From Micavibrio sp. UBA6145 (GTDB lineage Bacteria; Pseudomonadota; Alphaproteobacteria; Micavibrionales; UBA1664), in assembly GCA_002423205.1 (NCBI GenBank), contig DIUZ01000026.1, positions 124,001-188,000 on the forward strand: 64,000 bases of DNA, read 5' to 3'. Positions 30,667-40,134 of this stretch are shown piece by piece. The notes below the pieces were generated by a model that was not told where the DNA came from, ran no database searches, and worked only from the letters and a program-made list of their open reading frames with translations. Both the position numbers and the translations under genes were made by a program. Each line of letters begins with the position of its first letter. Position 1 is the first letter of the stretch.

Positions 30667-32934
30667 TTGGCCAACGGCACGCCCGCGCAAGACGCCCCCA
30701 AACCCATCCCGAGCAGCGAGTCCGTTTCATGGCCGCTGGAGGCTGACCGTATCTCCATCAAAGACCCGCTGCTGGAATGTCTGCAGATTGTCTCCGGCCT
30801 GTATGGCCGCCGCATTTCCACGACCGCGCTGGCCGCCGGCCTGCCCATCTCCAAGGACGGGATCACGCCCGCGCTGTTCACGCGCGCCGCTGAACGCGCA
30901 GACCTGTCCGCCCGCATGGCCAACAAATCACTGGAAGCCATCGCGATCATGCCCAACCTGCCCTGCATCCTGGTGCTGGAAGGCGGGCAGTCCTGCATCG
31001 TCACCGACGTCCTGACACCCAAGGACCCGCGCCGCCTGAAAAAGGGCCGTGCGCACCCCGACACCATCTTCCGCATCATCCTGCCCGAGACACCGGACCA
31101 GACGCGGGACATCCCCTTAAAACTTCTGCACCGCGCCTATACCGGCAATGCGTTCTTCCTGCGCCCGGTGGCGCGTCTTGATGACCGCGCGGGTCCTTCC
31201 GAAATCGAAGAAGGCCGCGACTGGTTCTGGTCCGCGATCCGCGAAAACAAACCGATCTATGTCGAAGTGATGCTGGCGGCCGTCGTCATCAACGTCTTCG
31301 CCGCGATCAGCCCGCTTTTCGTCATGAACGTCTATGACCGCGTCGTCCCTAACGGTGCCTTCCCCACCCTGTGGGTGCTGGCCATCGGCATGACGTTTGC
31401 GTACCTGTTTGACCTTGCGCTGAAAAATCTGCGCTCGTTCTTCATCGATGTCGCCGGCCGCCGCGCCGACGTCAAAATCTCCGGCCGCGTGTTTGAACAC
31501 GTGCTCGGCATGAAAATGACGGAACGCCCGGCATCTGCCGGCGTACTGACCGCCAATATGCGCGAATTCGATTCACTGCGCGATTTCTTCACATCCGCCA
31601 CAATGACGGCGCTGATCGATCTGCCGTTTGCGCTGCTGTTCATCGTCATCATCGCCATTCTCGGTGGCTGGGTTGTGGTCCCGTGTATCCTGGCCATTCC
31701 CATCGTCATTCTGATTTCCGTTTTCAAGGCACGCCACATCAACGCGGTCATTCAGCAGTCGATGGCTGAGAACGCATTGAAAAACGCGATGCTGTTTGAA
31801 TCCGTCACCGGTCTTGAAACCGTGAAGGTGCAGGCCGCCGAAGGCCACCTGCAACGCCAGTGGGAAGAACTGACGCAGCGCGCATCACGCACCAACGTGA
31901 AAATGCGCAAAGTCTCCAGCTCCACCCTGTACTGGGCGTCGTTCGTGCAATCCATGGCCGGCGTCGCCACCATCATTGTCGGCGTTTACATGATCGCAAA
32001 CGGCCAGATGACACAGGGCGCACTGGTCGCCGCCTTCATGCTGTCCAACCGCGCACTGGCACCGCTCTCGGCCATTGCCGGCCTGATCACCCGCCTTCAG
32101 CAGACGAAGGAATCGCTGGCCCAGCTTGACAACCTCATGAGCAAGAAGGTCGAGCGCCCGAAAGGCCGTCACTTCATCTCCATGCCCACCGTCCGCGGCA
32201 AGCTGGAACTGCGTGACGTTGTCTTCGCATACCCCAACCAGACGATCGCCGCACTCAACAATGTGTCGTTGACCATCAACCCCGGCGAACACATAGGCAT
32301 TATCGGACCCGTCGGTTCCGGCAAAACCACGCTGCAACGCCTGATTCAAAATCTGTACGAACCTAAATCCGGTGCCATTCTTCTGGACGGCACCGATGTC
32401 CGCCAGATCGATCCGGGCGATTTGCGCCGCGCCGTAGGTGTCATTCAACAGCGCCCGCAATTGTTCTACGGCTCCGTGCGCCAGAACATTACCATGGGTC
32501 ACGAAACCGTGTCCGACCGCGCCGTCATCCGCGCGGCTGAACTCTCAGGCGTCATGGACTTCCTGCGTGATACGCAGCACGGTCTGGATACGCAGGTCGG
32601 TGAACGCGGCGAACAACTCTCCGGCGGCCAGCAACAGGCCGTCGCCGTCGCCCGCGCTCTTTTGTACGATCCGCCGGTCCTGATCATGGACGAACCGACC
32701 AGCTCGCTCGACCCGGCATCTGAATCGCGCCTGCTGCGCCGTCTGGAAGTGCTGGTCCGCAACCGCACGGTTATCCTGATCACGCACAAGGCCACCATGC
32801 TCAATCTGGTCGATAAACTTCTGCTCATTGATCGCGGCCGCATTCTGGCCGCTGGCGGCAAGGATGATATCCTGCGCCGTCTGCAAACGGGTGAATTCGG
32901 CGGCACTAATGCCGGCCAGGGACAGGATAAATAA
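30667..32934 (+). CDS. Type I secretion ABC exporter (LapB/HlyB-like, permease plus ATPase)
   Basis: 755 residues, starting at a TTG with GGAG about 7 nt upstream. An N-terminal C39-like domain (about 20-150) lacks the protease Cys-His pair, as in exporters that do not cleave their substrate. It is followed by six membrane helices (about 195-480) and an ABC ATPase with Walker A IGPVGSGKTT, signature LSGGQQQAVAVARALL and Walker B LIMDEPTSSLDP. This is the arrangement of LapB/LssB exporters. It lies 3 bp upstream of the HlyD-like gene and clearly serves the adhesin. Confidence 0.94.
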   Translation: MANGTPAQDAPKPIPSSESVSWPLEADRISIKDPLLECLQIVSGLYGRRISTTALAAGLPISKDGITPALFTRAAERADLSARMANKSLEAIAIMPNLPCILVLEGGQSCIVTDVLTPKDPRRLKKGRAHPDTIFRIILPETPDQTRDIPLKLLHRAYTGNAFFLRPVARLDDRAGPSEIEEGRDWFWSAIRENKPIYVEVMLAAVVINVFAAISPLFVMNVYDRVVPNGAFPTLWVLAIGMTFAYLFDLALKNLRSFFIDVAGRRADVKISGRVFEHVLGMKMTERPASAGVLTANMREFDSLRDFFTSATMTALIDLPFALLFIVIIAILGGWVVVPCILAIPIVILISVFKARHINAVIQQSMAENALKNAMLFESVTGLETVKVQAAEGHLQRQWEELTQRASRTNVKMRKVSSSTLYWASFVQSMAGVATIIVGVYMIANGQMTQGALVAAFMLSNRALAPLSAIAGLITRLQQTKESLAQLDNLMSKKVERPKGRHFISMPTVRGKLELRDVVFAYPNQTIAALNNVSLTINPGEHIGIIGPVGSGKTTLQRLIQNLYEPKSGAILLDGTDVRQIDPGDLRRAVGVIQQRPQLFYGSVRQNITMGHETVSDRAVIRAAELSGVMDFLRDTQHGLDTQVGERGEQLSGGQQQAVAVARALLYDPPVLIMDEPTSSLDPASESRLLRRLEVLVRNRTVILITHKATMLNLVDKLLLIDRGRILAAGGKDDILRRLQTGEFGGTNAGQGQDK

Positions 32935-32936
32935 TC

Positions 32937-34364
32937 ATGCTCGGTGCAAGCTCACGTAAAAAACCGCAGACTCCCCCGCCCGCCAAGGCACCCGATCTTT
33001 CGGACGCCAAGCAGTATGAGGCGTTGCACAAATCAACCTTTGCCGGCGACAGCAAGGTTGACCGCGCAACGGCCTATGCCGAAAAATTCCTGATCACCGA
33101 CGACGAATTGCCCCTGCACCGTCACCTGCAGTTGTTGACCATAGTCGGATGCATCTTTGTATTTCTGATCTGGGCATCCTTCGCCAAGATCGACCAGGTC
33201 GCACGCGGTGAAGGCAAGGTCATCCCGTCCAGCCAGATCCAGGAAATCCAGCACCAGGAAGGCGGCACGGTCGAAGCCATCATGGTCAAGGAAGGATCAC
33301 GCGTTGAAATCGGCCAGGTCCTCCTGCGCCTGAGCAATGTCGGCGCACAATCCGACCTTGGCGCATCCGAACAGAAATACGGCGGCCTTCAGGCCAAGAT
33401 CGTCCGTCTTCAGGCCGAAGCATCCGATCTGGAACCTGATTTCCCCGAAGCGTTGAAAAAAGCAGTGCCTGAATCCGTGTCGCAGGAAATGAGCACGTTC
33501 CGTTCCAACAAACTGCGCCTTGATTCTGAACTCAGCGTCCTGCGCAGCCAGTTAAACCAGCGCCAGCAGGAAGTGAACGAGATCACGACCAAGATCAGCG
33601 ACATCAACCGCGTCATCGCACTGGCGCAGGATGAAATGAACATGATCCGCCCGCTGGTTGAACGCGGCTCCGCCCCCAAACGCGATATGCTGCAGATGGA
33701 CCAGAACATGGCCCAGCACAGCACCGAACTGAACGGCCTGCGTGCCGCCCTGCCCCGCGCACGCTCAGCTGTCGAAGAAGCCAACGCGCGCCTGCGCGAT
33801 GCAACCACCCAGTTCCGCGCAACGGCACAGAGTGAACTGGCACAAACCCAGCTGGACATGCAGACCATCGGTCAGACCCTTGGCGGTCTGGAAGACAGAA
33901 AGGCGCGCACTGAAATCCGCTCACCGGTTGACGGCATCGTCAAGGATTTGCGCACCAACACGGTTGGTGGCGTCGTGAAACCCGGCGACACCGTGGCCGA
34001 AATCGTACCCACGAACGACAATCTGCTGGTTGAGGCACGCATTCGCCCGTCTGACATTGCGTTCATCTATCCGGGCCAGAAGGCCATGATCAAGCTGACC
34101 GCGTATGACTTTTCAGTGTATGGCGGCCTGCCCGGTGAAGTGGCTGATATCTCGGCGGACTCCATCACCGATGAAAAGGGCAACAGCTTCTACCGCGTGA
34201 AGGTCCGTACCAACATGACCACGATCAGACATCAGGGCCAGGACCTGCCGATTATCCCCGGCATGGTCGCCACCGCCGACATCCTGACCGGCGAACGCAC
34301 GATCATGGAATACATGCTCAAGCCCCTGATGAAGACGGTCGACAGCGCCATGCGCGAGCGATAA
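32937..34364 (+). CDS. HlyD/LapC-type membrane-fusion protein of the type I system
   Basis: 475 residues. A cytoplasmic N-terminus, one membrane helix (about 62-82, LLTIVGCIFVFLIWASFAK), a biotinyl-like half-motif (EGKVIPSSQIQEIQHQEGGTV), long coiled-coil hairpins (about 140-310), the second half-lipoyl motif (RTEIRSPVDGIVKDLR) and a C-terminal beta domain ending in IPGMVATADILTGERTIMEY. It bridges the ABC exporter and TolC. The spacing of only 2 bp shows it belongs to the same operon. Confidence 0.94.
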   Translation: MLGASSRKKPQTPPPAKAPDLSDAKQYEALHKSTFAGDSKVDRATAYAEKFLITDDELPLHRHLQLLTIVGCIFVFLIWASFAKIDQVARGEGKVIPSSQIQEIQHQEGGTVEAIMVKEGSRVEIGQVLLRLSNVGAQSDLGASEQKYGGLQAKIVRLQAEASDLEPDFPEALKKAVPESVSQEMSTFRSNKLRLDSELSVLRSQLNQRQQEVNEITTKISDINRVIALAQDEMNMIRPLVERGSAPKRDMLQMDQNMAQHSTELNGLRAALPRARSAVEEANARLRDATTQFRATAQSELAQTQLDMQTIGQTLGGLEDRKARTEIRSPVDGIVKDLRTNTVGGVVKPGDTVAEIVPTNDNLLVEARIRPSDIAFIYPGQKAMIKLTAYDFSVYGGLPGEVADISADSITDEKGNSFYRVKVRTNMTTIRHQGQDLPIIPGMVATADILTGERTIMEYMLKPLMKTVDSAMRER

Positions 34365-34380
34365 CAAAAATCACGAAACA

Positions 34381-34412
34381 AAAAAAGCCGGTCTTGATGA
34401 CCGGCTTTTTTT
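34381..34412. terminator. Bidirectional terminator at the end of the T1SS operon
   Basis: GCCGGTC (34387-34393), loop TTGAT, GACCGGC (34399-34405), flanked by A and T runs on both sides, so it can serve the HlyD-like gene on the plus strand and 34430-35674 on the minus strand. Confidence 0.88.
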
Positions 34413-34429
34413 ATATCTGAGGGGCAATA

Positions 34430-35674
34430 TTACGCGGCCATACGTAGTGCCGGTGCGGCAACGCGGAAGCGGCCATTGGCGTATACTTCGAATTCGACAT
34501 TGCGGCCACTCGGCGTAACCCAGTCATTGGCGGCAGCCGGGCTGCCGTCTTTGACCACACCGAATTGGGCACACTCAAGAATCGCATAGCGATTGAATTT
34601 ATCAGATGTCTGCTCATCACGGTTCGCCGGAACCGGCGGCACGGCACGCAGCGACGGGCCCGTGTCATTGGCGGCAACCAGAAGATCGCTGTTACGCGAT
34701 GCGCGCTGGAATATATTGGTCAGGCTGACGCGCTGAACGGCGGCGTCATTGGCCGCAACCAGAACCGGCGCGGGTGCAGCAACTTCAACCACGGCAACCG
34801 GCGTCTGTATGGTTTGTTCGACAGTCGCGGCAGCGACAACGACCGGCGCGGTTTCAGTAACCACCGGTTGACGATCCTGCACCGATGCCACCTGCGTGGC
34901 AGGGCGAATACGCACGGTTTGAACACGACGCACCGGAACAACCAGATCAGGAGCAACTTCGGCAGTGATCTGCGGGATCGGCTCAAGCGCGGCCACGGTA
35001 ATGGTATTGTTTTCAATAGCGCCGCCAATTTGCACGGGCTCGATAGTCTCAACAGCGGCCAGCTCAACCGGACGGACCGGGGGCAGCGGAACAGTTTCCG
35101 GCAGATCAACGCGGGCAACTTCGACCGGACGAACGCGCGGCTGCGCTGCAGCCAGTTGTGTTTCGCGCTGACGTTCTTCAAGGCGGGCAAGATAAATACG
35201 GTGGTTGCTTTCAATCGCGCGGGCAACCGGCAGGTCGCGCATGCGCGTCGGCATGTTATAGGCATAGTTCTGTGCAAAGAAATCAATGATCGGGCCGTCG
35301 CGGTCGCGGCGCGGGTTGAGGGCGCCGATGATCGGGTCGCTCATCTGCGGATGATTTTCAGGGCAGGGTTTCAGGTTGGAAACCCACTGGCCCGGCGCAA
35401 CCTGGATCTTGCAAAGAGGCTGGCCGATTTCACGTTCAACATCCGCCACAACGCTGGCCGGCAGGTCGACATTCAGGCGATACCATCTGCGGCCCGGCAC
35501 GAAATCAAAACGGTCAAACGCGCGGCGGACTTCATCATTCTCGTCCATGCCGTTGTCATGCGGCTGGGCATAGGCCGGTTGCGGCGCGACCACAGCCGCC
35601 ATACCAGCGAAAGCCGCCATGGTGATGGCGATTCCGGCAGCTGCGTTGCGAAGGCGTTTGAACAGTTTTTTCAT
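34430..35674 (-). CDS. Secreted Pro/Val/Ala-rich hypothetical protein (414 aa)
   Basis: 414 residues from the ATG at 35674, which gives a proper signal peptide (FKRLRNAAAGIAITMAAFAG to AYA). Residues about 40-150 form a compact domain (RWYRLNVDLPASVVADVERE, CKIQVAPGQWVSNLKPCPE), followed by a long low-complexity segment rich in VRPVE and APV and ending in FEVYANGRFRVAAPALRMAA. Not recognised. It is followed in transcription by the bidirectional terminator and preceded by the lipoprotein gene on the same strand, so it belongs to a minus-strand envelope cluster. Confidence 0.65.
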   Translation of the reverse strand: MKKLFKRLRNAAAGIAITMAAFAGMAAVVAPQPAYAQPHDNGMDENDEVRRAFDRFDFVPGRRWYRLNVDLPASVVADVEREIGQPLCKIQVAPGQWVSNLKPCPENHPQMSDPIIGALNPRRDRDGPIIDFFAQNYAYNMPTRMRDLPVARAIESNHRIYLARLEERQRETQLAAAQPRVRPVEVARVDLPETVPLPPVRPVELAAVETIEPVQIGGAIENNTITVAALEPIPQITAEVAPDLVVPVRRVQTVRIRPATQVASVQDRQPVVTETAPVVVAAATVEQTIQTPVAVVEVAAPAPVLVAANDAAVQRVSLTNIFQRASRNSDLLVAANDTGPSLRAVPPVPANRDEQTSDKFNRYAILECAQFGVVKDGSPAAANDWVTPSGRNVEFEVYANGRFRVAAPALRMAA

Positions 35675-35713
35675 GATCTCAATCTTTATCAAATTTCTTT
35701 GGGCCTTAACAAA

Positions 35714-36103
35714 TTATGGCTGGCCGGGTGTCGGTGCCTGTACGCGCGGAATATTGGTTTCAGCCGGTTGTTGCGGCGGGCAGTTTGTATCCTGACCTGA
35801 AATGGCGCGCCAGTCATCACGGCGGCGAATACGGTCGCCGACACTGCCTTCAGCAACGCACCCCAGCTCGCGGGCGGCGCGGGCAACAATCGGGTTCGGA
35901 TTGGTAGTACCGATTTCAAGCACGTTGGCGCGGGCGGCACCTTCGTTCAATTCCGTTTTGGTATGACCAATCAAAAGAACATGGGTCCCGGTCGTCTGCA
36001 TGCCGTAGCGGTCAATGCTGTTGGTTGCGCAGCCGCTGACAGCCATACCAAAGGCCAGAAGCGCGGCCGGTGCAGCTTTCTTTTGCAGATTTCTGAAGTT
36101 CAT
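35714..36103 (-). CDS. Small lipoprotein of unknown function
   Basis: 129 residues from the ATG at 36103, with lipobox AVSGCATN after a short hydrophobic signal. The mature part has TGTHVLLIGHTKTELNEG and ends in a Pro/Gln-rich tail. No family is recognised. A CtrA-type box lies about 76 bp upstream of the ATG. It is 40 bp upstream of the 35674 gene on the same strand, so co-transcription is likely. Confidence 0.65.
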   Translation of the reverse strand: MNFRNLQKKAAPAALLAFGMAVSGCATNSIDRYGMQTTGTHVLLIGHTKTELNEGAARANVLEIGTTNPNPIVARAARELGCVAEGSVGDRIRRRDDWRAISGQDTNCPPQQPAETNIPRVQAPTPGQP

Positions 36104-36178
36104 TTTTAACACCCTTTGAAACGTTTCGCCGTTCTCTGGTTGGTATTATACATAATTATTCTTCAGATTCAACACATT

Positions 36179-36193
36179 TTAATCTATCGTTAA
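36179..36193. promoter_or_regulatory. CtrA-type box upstream of the lipoprotein gene
   Basis: TTAA-TCTATCG-TTAA, an exact TTAA-N7-TTAA, in the AT-rich spacer between the minus-strand genes at 36103 and 36211. Confidence 0.5.
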
Positions 36194-36210
36194 TCAGCTA
36201 AGCTATTGAT

Positions 36211-37056
36211 TTATCTTAATTGTGCTGTCGGACCTGTCGTGGCCGTGCGCGTAATGCGCGAAACCAACTCGTTATTATAGTAAATAATGACCGGCGCACC
36301 GACACGGACCATTTCGTAAACTATCTCGACATCGGCGTTCAGCATGCGGATACAACCATTGGACGCCTTACGGCTGCCATCGGCCAGATTGAACAAATTC
36401 GGCTGGTTGGTACCGTGGATCAGGTAACCCTGGCTTTCACCCTGCGGCGTCGACAGATAGATACCCCGAACGCCCAGCGGGTTGCGGGGACCCGGTACGG
36501 CAAACGGATTGGGGCTTGTATCGCCCGCCGGTGCCTGCCATGTCGGGTCCACATCCATGCCGTTAACGACATGGTTGGAACCCGAAATTTCACGGCCTGA
36601 ACGACCGACAACAATCGGAAACTGCATGGCAGAACCATTGGCGCGGGTCACATACAGATACTGGCGTGCATGATCGATGATGATGCTGCCCGGGGCATAA
36701 TTCCCGGCTATGCGCACTTCTTCCACGGCGGGCGCATTGCCGCGGCTCCACAATTCAGGATAGCGCGCGCGATCATAAATTGGGTTGGCAGGCTTCGCAG
36801 GCTGTGTTGTGAAATTCTGTTCGCGGATCAGCGGTTCTTGTTGCGGCTGCTGCGGAATAATAACCGGTGCCCATTCAGGACCGCGCACGGTGGAGTTGCT
36901 GTTCAGCATGGTGGTGCCTTCGCTGTTCAGCATGGCGGTACCGGGTCCGTTCAGCATTTGCGCCTGTGCCGTACCTGCACCGAAGACGATGCTGGCAGCG
37001 GCCGCAATCTGTGCAAGCCGTTTACGGGTAAGAGTGCGGAACGTCGTCGACAACAT
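36211..37056 (-). CDS. Secreted L,D-transpeptidase (YkuD/ErfK type)
   Basis: 281 residues from the ATG at 37056. Signal peptide about 1-32 (LAQIAAAASIVFGAGTAQA), three tandem MLN(S/G)xxT units (about 34-57), a Gln/Pro linker and a YkuD domain (about 118-262) with catalytic His214 (YLIHGTN) and Cys235 (SNGCIRMLNAD). It would act in the periplasm on peptidoglycan stem peptides. It is the second such enzyme in the window and lacks the LysM-like region of the first. Confidence 0.9.
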   Translation of the reverse strand: MLSTTFRTLTRKRLAQIAAAASIVFGAGTAQAQMLNGPGTAMLNSEGTTMLNSNSTVRGPEWAPVIIPQQPQQEPLIREQNFTTQPAKPANPIYDRARYPELWSRGNAPAVEEVRIAGNYAPGSIIIDHARQYLYVTRANGSAMQFPIVVGRSGREISGSNHVVNGMDVDPTWQAPAGDTSPNPFAVPGPRNPLGVRGIYLSTPQGESQGYLIHGTNQPNLFNLADGSRKASNGCIRMLNADVEIVYEMVRVGAPVIIYYNNELVSRITRTATTGPTAQLR

Positions 37057-37103
37057 GCGCAAGGTGTCCTGTTTAAAAATCAAAGATGAAGATGAAGTGG
37101 TAC

Positions 37104-37133
37104 AAAAAAAGCCAAATTCCTTTGGCTTTTTTT
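37104..37133. terminator. Terminator between the Gly-rich protein gene and the L,D-transpeptidase gene
   Basis: A-rich arm, GCCAAA (37111-37116), loop TTCC, TTTGGC (37121-37126), T run. It is symmetric, so it works on the minus strand for the 37843 gene. Confidence 0.8.
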
Positions 37134-37159
37134 ATCATTTATCAAACCCGAAGGTTTGA

Positions 37160-37843
37160 TTAACCGCGCGGACGCAGTTGCGGTTGTTGTACCGGAACCA
37201 CCGGGACCGGAACAGCAGTAACCGGGGCCGGGGGAACAACCGGCTGCGTGGTGGCCTGACCGAAGCAGACGCGAACAGCTTGGTTCAGCGCATCTTCCGG
37301 TTTCATGCCGGCAGCAACGGTAACCGAGAACATGCCAACCGGGCAGGTCGGATTAGCGGCGCCTTGAGACATCGTGTACCAGCGACCGCAGGCTTCCTGG
37401 AAGCTCGACGAAGCAAGACCGCCGGAGAAACCGTAAACACCAACGGAACCCGACAGGGAGCGCATGCACCAGCCATGTGAAACAGCAAGGTTCGGAGCGA
37501 TAGCCATACGGGTGTTGATGTTGACATCGCCGCCGCGTGCGTTGGAAGTGGCTGCGCCACCTTGACCAACACCACCTTGGCCACCTTGGCCGCCCTGACC
37601 ACCTTGGCCGCCTTGACCACCTTGGCCGATACCAACACCGATACCCGTACCGTGACCGCCATTATTGACAGTGCCGCCCGGCGGCGGCGTCGGGGTCGTC
37701 GGATCAACAGTGCAGCAACCCGGGGCCGGATCGGTCGGGCCAGTCGGGTCGACGCGTTGTGCGTTTGCCGGGGCAGCCGCCAGGAACAGACCACCTGCAA
37801 CAGTTGCTGCAGCCAGTGCGCCTTTCAGTTTCAAATTAGCCAT
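37160..37843 (-). CDS. Secreted Gly/Gln-rich repeat protein (227 aa)
   Basis: 227 residues with a clear signal peptide (GALAAATVAGGLFLAAAPANA). Then a Pro-rich segment with a CC pair, a GGQGGQ tandem tract (about 74-92), a domain with four Cys residues (about 110-195: SHGWCMRSL, EACGRW, PTCPVGM, VRVCFGQ) and a Val/Pro-rich tail. Not recognised. It resembles abundant surface or matrix proteins. A CtrA-type box lies about 40 bp upstream of the ATG and a terminator follows. Confidence 0.7.
   Translation of the reverse strand: MANLKLKGALAAATVAGGLFLAAAPANAQRVDPTGPTDPAPGCCTVDPTTPTPPPGGTVNNGGHGTGIGVGIGQGGQGGQGGQGGQGGQGGVGQGGAATSNARGGDVNINTRMAIAPNLAVSHGWCMRSLSGSVGVYGFSGGLASSSFQEACGRWYTMSQGAANPTCPVGMFSVTVAAGMKPEDALNQAVRVCFGQATTQPVVPPAPVTAVPVPVVPVQQPQLRPRG
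37559..37630 (-). repeat. Tandem 9-bp repeats encoding Gly-Gly-Gln
   Basis: Near-identical 9-bp units (GGCGGCCAA/GGTGGTCAAG type on the coding strand) repeated about seven times in the Gly-rich gene; prone to slippage. Confidence 0.75.
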
Positions 37844-37881
37844 TTGTATTCTCCTCTAAGCCGTTTTTGTTTTTGAATGTG

Positions 37882-37896
37882 TTAATCAGCCGTTAA
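37882..37896. promoter_or_regulatory. CtrA-type box upstream of the Gly-rich secreted protein gene
   Basis: TTAA-TCAGCCG-TTAA, an exact TTAA-N7-TTAA, 39 bp upstream of the minus-strand ATG at 37843. It also lies about 200 bp upstream of the thrS start on the other strand. Confidence 0.5.
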
Positions 37897-38098
37897 TCTA
37901 CGCGCCTGGCATTGATTATGTCAAGTTATAAACTTTACACTTTCTTAATGAGTGCATTCCTTATGTATTCTATGGCCAGAAGAAAATGCAAGAAATTTGA
38001 TCGCCCTGTGCCTGCCCGAAACCCTTGAGATACGCTGCTTTTCGGGCTACAAGGGTCAACTGTTCAAACGCCATAATAGTTCCAAAAAAAGTAAGCCC

Positions 38099-40087
38099 AT
38101 GACCAACGCCGCCACCGCCATGACCGCCGACCAGATCACCCTGACCCTGCCCGACGGTGCGACCCGCACCTATGCACCGGGTACCACGGGCATGCAAGTT
38201 GCTGAATCAATTGCAAAATCGCTGGCCAAGGCTTCGGTCGCCATCAAAATCGACGGCGAAATCTGCGATCTGTCATTGCCTATTAACAAGGATGCCCGCA
38301 TCGCCATCATCCGCCGCGATGACGACGACGCGCTTGAACTGATCCGCCACGACGCCGCCCACGTATTGGCCGAAGCCGTGCAAACCCTGTTCCCGGGAAC
38401 ACAGGTCACCATCGGCCCAACCATTGAAAACGGTTTTTATTACGACTTCGCCCGCGATGAGCCCTTCAGCCCCGAAGACTTCGCCGCCATCGAAAAGAAA
38501 ATGAAAGAGATCGTGGCCGCCGGTAAACCCTTTACCCGCGAAGTCTGGGACCGCCAGAAAGCCATCGAAACATTCAAAGCCAAGGGTGAAACCTTCAAGG
38601 TCGAACTGATCCAGGACCTGCCCGGCACCGAAGACATCAAGATTTACAAACAGGGCGACTGGTTCGATCTGTGCCGCGGCCCGCACATGAAGACGACTGC
38701 CGATGTCGGCACGTCCTTCAAGCTGATGAAGGTGGCCGGCGCGTACTGGCGCGGTGATTCCAGCCGCCAGATGCTGACCCGTATCTACGCCACCGCCTGG
38801 CGCAACGATAAAGAACTGCAAGACTACCTGACGCAGATTGAAGAGGCCGAAAAACGCGACCACCGCAAAATCGGCAAAGAAATGGATTTGTTCCATCTTC
38901 AGGATGAGGCGCAGGGCTCCATCTTCTGGCACCCGAAGGGGTATTCCATCTGGCTAGCGCTTGAAGCATACATGCGCCGCCGCCAGACCGATGGCGGATA
39001 TGTCGAAGTCAAAACCCCGCAACTGATGGACTCCCGCTTCTGGGAAGCATCCGGCCACTGGGGCAAATACCGTGACAACATGTTCGTGGTGCCGGACGTG
39101 GTGCCGAACACGGAAGACGGCGGCAAGGTTTTCAAAGAAGAACCCAAACATTTCATGGCGCTCAAGCCCATGAACTGCCCCGCACACGTCCAGATTTTCA
39201 AACAGGGCATACGCTCGTACCGCGATCTGCCGCTGCGTCTTGCTGAATTCGGCTGCTGCCACCGTAACGAAGCGCACGGCGCCCTTCACGGCCTGATGCG
39301 CGTACGCCAGTTCACACAGGACGACGCGCATATTTTCTGCCGCGAAGACCAGATCCTGAGCGAATGCATCAAGTTCTGCAAACTCACCGAGGCCGTATAC
39401 AAAGACCTCGGCTTTGAAGGCACGATCGTCAAACTTGAAACCCGCCCCGAAAAACGCGTCGGTTCCGACGATTTGTGGGACAAGGCCGAAGCCGGACTGA
39501 TGGACGCCCTCAAAGAACTCGGCATGAAATACGAAATCGCACCGGGCGACGGCGCTTTCTACGGCCCCAAACTCGCCTTCATCGTACGGGATGCCATCGG
39601 GCGCGAATGGGGCTGCGCCACGCTGCAGCTCGACTTCAACCTGCCTGAACGTCTTGATGCCAACTACATCGGTGAAGACGGCGGCAAACACCGCCCCGTC
39701 ATGCTCCACCGCGCCATCCTGGGCTCGATTGAACGCTTCATCGGCATTCTCATCGAAAACTATGCCGGCAAACTGCCCACGTGGCTGGCACCGGTTCAAT
39801 GCGTGGTCGCCACCATCACATCCGAGGCCGATACATACGCCAAAGAGGTGTTCGAAGCCCTGCAGGCCAGGGGTCTGCGCGTCGAATTGGACGTCCGCAA
39901 CGAGAAGATCAACTACAAGGTCCGCGAACACTCGCTGGCCAAAGTCCCGTATATGTTTGTGGTCGGCGCACGTGAAGCGGCCGAGAAAACAGTGGCTATC
40001 CGCACCCTGGGAAGCCAGGACCAGCAGTTCAAACCCCTCGACCAGGCCCTTGCCGACCTTGCAAACGCGGCAAATCCGCCCTATTAA
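38099..40087 (+). CDS. thrS: Threonyl-tRNA synthetase
   Basis: 662 residues from the ATG at 38099; the longer frame to 37952 adds a non-family N-terminus. TGS domain ([19 protein letters not shown]), editing domain with [11 protein letters not shown], class II catalytic core with motif 2 around [17 protein letters not shown] and zinc ligands ([10 protein letters not shown]), motif 3 [14 protein letters not shown] and a C-terminal anticodon-binding domain. It charges tRNA-Thr. infC follows 47 bp downstream. Confidence 0.97.
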   Translation: MTNAATAMTADQITLTLPDGATRTYAPGTTGMQVAESIAKSLAKASVAIKIDGEICDLSLPINKDARIAIIRRDDDDALELIRHDAAHVLAEAVQTLFPGTQVTIGPTIENGFYYDFARDEPFSPEDFAAIEKKMKEIVAAGKPFTREVWDRQKAIETFKAKGETFKVELIQDLPGTEDIKIYKQGDWFDLCRGPHMKTTADVGTSFKLMKVAGAYWRGDSSRQMLTRIYATAWRNDKELQDYLTQIEEAEKRDHRKIGKEMDLFHLQDEAQGSIFWHPKGYSIWLALEAYMRRRQTDGGYVEVKTPQLMDSRFWEASGHWGKYRDNMFVVPDVVPNTEDGGKVFKEEPKHFMALKPMNCPAHVQIFKQGIRSYRDLPLRLAEFGCCHRNEAHGALHGLMRVRQFTQDDAHIFCREDQILSECIKFCKLTEAVYKDLGFEGTIVKLETRPEKRVGSDDLWDKAEAGLMDALKELGMKYEIAPGDGAFYGPKLAFIVRDAIGREWGCATLQLDFNLPERLDANYIGEDGGKHRPVMLHRAILGSIERFIGILIENYAGKLPTWLAPVQCVVATITSEADTYAKEVFEALQARGLRVELDVRNEKINYKVREHSLAKVPYMFVVGAREAAEKTVAIRTLGSQDQQFKPLDQALADLANAANPPY

Positions 40088-40134
40088 TCACCTTTAAGTA
40101 CGCTTTTGTACCAACAATATCAGGAGAATGCCCC

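Noticed and set aside
37559..37630. Repeats considered as a CRISPR-like or VNTR array
   Set aside because: The units are 9 bp, in frame and encode GGQ; no spacers are present.
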